DNA of 64,000 nt from Pseudomonas sp. AFG_SD02_1510_Pfu_092 (GTDB lineage: Bacteria > Pseudomonadota > Gammaproteobacteria > Pseudomonadales > Pseudomonadaceae), in the NCBI RefSeq assembly GCF_003331055.1, contig NZ_PUQD01000027.1:1-64000 (forward strand), given 5' to 3'. Position 1 is the first letter of the stretch; each line of letters starts with the position of its first letter. Of this stretch, positions 62,114-64,000 are shown one piece after another. The notes below the pieces were generated by a model that saw nothing but the letters and a program-made list of their open reading frames with translations, was not told the DNA's origin and made no database searches. Made by a program: the position numbers and the translations under genes.

Positions 62114-63046
62114 ATGAGTTCCGCCCTGTCCATCCGACAGCTGACCAAGACCTACGGCAACGGTTTCCAGGCCCTCAAGGGCATCGACCTGGATGTTGCC
62201 GAAGGCGACTTCTTCGCTTTGCTCGGCCCCAACGGCGCCGGCAAATCCACCACCATCGGCATTCTTTCCACCCTGGTGAACAAGACCAGCGGCACGGTCA
62301 ATGTGTTCGGCCATGACCTGGACCGCGAGCCGGCGGCGCTCAAGCGCTGCCTGGGCGTGGTGCCGCAGGAGTTCAACTTCAACCAGTTCGAGAAGTGTTT
62401 CGATATCGTCGTGACCCAGGCGGGCTACTACGGCATCCCGGCCAAGATGGCCAAGGAGCGCGCCGAGCAGTACCTGACCCAGCTTGGCCTGTGGGACAAG
62501 CGCGATGTGCCGTCGCGTTCACTGTCCGGCGGCATGAAGCGCCGTTTGATGATCGCCCGTGCGCTGATCCACGAACCACGTCTGTTGATTCTCGACGAGC
62601 CCACTGCGGGCGTGGACATCGAGCTGCGCCGTTCGATGTGGAGCTTCCTCACCGAGCTGAACCAGAAGGGCATCACCATCATTCTCACCACGCACTACCT
62701 CGAAGAGGCCGAGCAGCTGTGTCGCAACATCGGCATCATCGACCACGGTACCATCGTCGAGAACACCAGCATGCGCCAGCTGCTGGGCAAGCTGCATGTC
62801 GAGACCTTCGTCCTCGACCTCAGGCAGGACCTGGCCACCGCCCCGGTATTGCAAGGCTACCCGTGCCGGCTGCTGACCCCGCACACCCTTGAAGTGCAAG
62901 TCGAGAAGGACATCGGCATCACCGCACTGTTCGGCCAGCTGGCGCTGCAGAACATCGAAGTGCAGAGCCTGCGCAACAAGACCAACCGACTCGAGGAGCT
63001 GTTCGTGTCCCTGGTAGAAAAGAACCTGTCGAAGGTGGCCGTATGA
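62114..63046 (+). CDS. ABC transporter ATP-binding protein (YadG-like)
   Basis: 310 aa, cytoplasmic. Walker A GPNGAGKSTT at about 38-47, signature LSGGMKRR, Walker B LLILDEP, and the H-loop TTHY. The C-terminal ~80 residues are a DUF4162-type tail. Pairs with the permease gene, whose start overlaps this stop (ATGA). Family members export drugs, lipids or polysaccharide. Substrate unknown. The start has only a weak ribosome site (GGTAAG). Confidence 0.93.
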   Translation: MSSALSIRQLTKTYGNGFQALKGIDLDVAEGDFFALLGPNGAGKSTTIGILSTLVNKTSGTVNVFGHDLDREPAALKRCLGVVPQEFNFNQFEKCFDIVVTQAGYYGIPAKMAKERAEQYLTQLGLWDKRDVPSRSLSGGMKRRLMIARALIHEPRLLILDEPTAGVDIELRRSMWSFLTELNQKGITIILTTHYLEEAEQLCRNIGIIDHGTIVENTSMRQLLGKLHVETFVLDLRQDLATAPVLQGYPCRLLTPHTLEVQVEKDIGITALFGQLALQNIEVQSLRNKTNRLEELFVSLVEKNLSKVAV

Positions 63047-63822
63047 GTGTCGAATTGCGCACCAACTGGGTCGCCCTGAACACCATCGTCTACCGCGAAG
63101 TGCGGCGCTTCTTGCGCATCTGGCCGCAAACCCTGCTGCCGCCGGCGATCACCATGGTCTTGTACTTCGTCATCTTCGGAAACCTGATTGGCCGGCAGAT
63201 CGGCGACATGGGCGGCTTCAGCTACATGGAGTACATCGTGCCAGGGCTGATCATGATGTCGGTGATCACCAACTCCTACGGCAACGTGGTGTCGAGCTTC
63301 TTCGGCAGCAAGTTCCAGCGCTCGATCGAAGAGCTGATGGTGTCGCCGGTCTCGCCGCACACGATTCTCGTCGGTTATGTGCTGGGCGGCGTGCTGCGCG
63401 GCCTGGCAGTGGGGGTGATCGTGACCTTCCTGTCGCTGTTCTTCACTCACCTGCAGGTGCACCACCTGGGCGTGACCGTGGTCGTGGTGCTGCTGACCGC
63501 CACCATTTTCTCGCTGCTGGGTTTCGTCAACGCGGTGTTCGCGCGCAACTTCGACGACATCTCGATCATCCCGACCTTCGTGTTGACGCCGCTGACCTAC
63601 CTGGGCGGGGTGTTCTACTCGATCAACCTGCTGCCGCCGTTCTGGCAGACCGTGTCGCTGGCCAACCCGGTGCTGCACATGGTCAACTCGTTCCGCTACG
63701 GCATCCTAGGGGTGTCGGATATCAGCATTGGCACGGCGATTACCTTCATGCTGGTCGCCACTGCGGTGCTCTACCTGGTGTGCATTCGCCTGCTGGTCAG
63801 CGGCCGTGGCATGCGTGCCTGA
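63043..63822 (+). CDS. ABC-2 type transporter permease (YadH-like)
   Basis: 259 aa with six predicted helices of the ABC-2 exporter type. Marks are the N-terminal amphipathic stretch (LNTIVYREVRRFLRIWPQTLLPP) and the conserved 'LTPLTYLGGVFYSINLLPPFWQ' region before helix 6. Partner of the ATPase upstream, ATGA-coupled. Its last ~117 bases overlap the end of the convergent DUF2062 gene. Confidence 0.93.
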   Translation: MSVELRTNWVALNTIVYREVRRFLRIWPQTLLPPAITMVLYFVIFGNLIGRQIGDMGGFSYMEYIVPGLIMMSVITNSYGNVVSSFFGSKFQRSIEELMVSPVSPHTILVGYVLGGVLRGLAVGVIVTFLSLFFTHLQVHHLGVTVVVVLLTATIFSLLGFVNAVFARNFDDISIIPTFVLTPLTYLGGVFYSINLLPPFWQTVSLANPVLHMVNSFRYGILGVSDISIGTAITFMLVATAVLYLVCIRLLVSGRGMRA

Positions 63823-64000
63823 GGCCTTGCACCGGCATTGGCGACGGCGCCACTGCCGGCCCACCCACCAGCGCCAGTAGAGCATGGTGGCGAAGTAGCC
63901 GACGATGCCCAACACCACGCCGCATACCACCGAGCCGAGCAGGAAGGGTTGCCACAGCGTCGACAGCTGGTCGGTGATCCACTGGAAGGTCAGTTCGTCG
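63706..64000 (-). CDS. DUF2062 membrane protein, 3' part (runs off window)
   Basis: The last ~97 codons of a gene that enters from the right. The visible part has a periplasmic/linker stretch (DELTFQWITDQLSTLW), a transmembrane helix (SVVCGVVLGIVGYFATML) and YWRWWVGRQWRRR, the usual end of DUF2062 proteins. After that, about 40 further codons are antisense to the ABC permease and look non-native in composition. The true stop may have been lost, or the tail is a real overlap. Function of the family is unknown. Confidence 0.6.
   Translation of the reverse strand, partial: DELTFQWITDQLSTLWQPFLLGSVVCGVVLGIVGYFATMLYWRWWVGRQWRRRQCRCKASGTHATAADQQANAHQVEHRSGDQHEGNRRANADIRHP

Overview
The window is a chromosomal segment of a gamma-proteobacterium of the Pseudomonas putida group. 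Three things point there: high GC with Pseudomonas codon use, the many paired REP elements (GTGGGAGCGGG...CCCGCGAAG) in intergenic gaps, and a gene order that I remember as colinear with P. aeruginosa PA2815-PA2852 (fadE, small conserved protein, tRNA-Glu/Gly, sagS, gpx, msrB, aminotransferase, htpX, tpm, deaD, ohrR/ohr, efp, earP). No search was run; all family names come from reading the translations.

Layout. 1-90 is a poly-C/G run that looks like a sequence artefact. 107-33.5 kb is core genome: c-type cytochrome, glutamine amidotransferase, CorA-type transporter, PlsC-type acyltransferase, crotonase, tRNA-Ser, TonB receptor, MFS exporter, SDR with a divergent LysR regulator, Gre-type factor, earP-efp (EarP rhamnosylates Arg32 of EF-P), the peroxide pair ohr/ohrR, two more LysR regulators, TauE/SafE permease, class II DAHP synthase, spermidine-synthase-like protein, DEAD-box helicase with a long leader, DODA-type dioxygenase, tpm, htpX, aminotransferase, msrB-gpx, the hybrid kinase sagS, and a DUF815 ATPase translationally coupled to free-methionine sulfoxide reductase. 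Oxidative repair recurs (ohr, msrB, gpx, msrC).

33.8-34.25 kb is a tRNA-Glu, tRNA-Gly, tRNA-Gly array with its own promoter and terminator. Immediately after it lies an accessory region (34.3-58.5 kb) with no REP elements and more AT-rich genes. Its frame is a chaperone-usher fimbrial operon on the minus strand (pilin, chaperone, usher, tip adhesin) that is split: about 17 kb separates chaperone from usher. The insert holds an RHS/YD-repeat toxin-like gene that has lost its 5' end, fused head-to-head at about 42.42 kb with a second 5'-truncated gene of Ig-like domains; then two large, overlapping, signal-less proteins with a YGW/YDW N-terminus resembling clostridial P47/OrfX (TULIP-type) proteins; another Ig-like protein; a beta-helix autotransporter; and a third Ig-like protein. 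A shorter third member of the P47-like family sits alone at 57.0-58.5 kb, between two genes that are close neighbours in P. aeruginosa. This multi-paralogue locus is the best candidate for an undescribed system.

58.6-64 kb returns to core genome: membrane-anchored FadE acyl-CoA dehydrogenase, a glutathione S-transferase, a two-gene ABC exporter (YadGH type) and the 3' part of a DUF2062 gene running off the right end.
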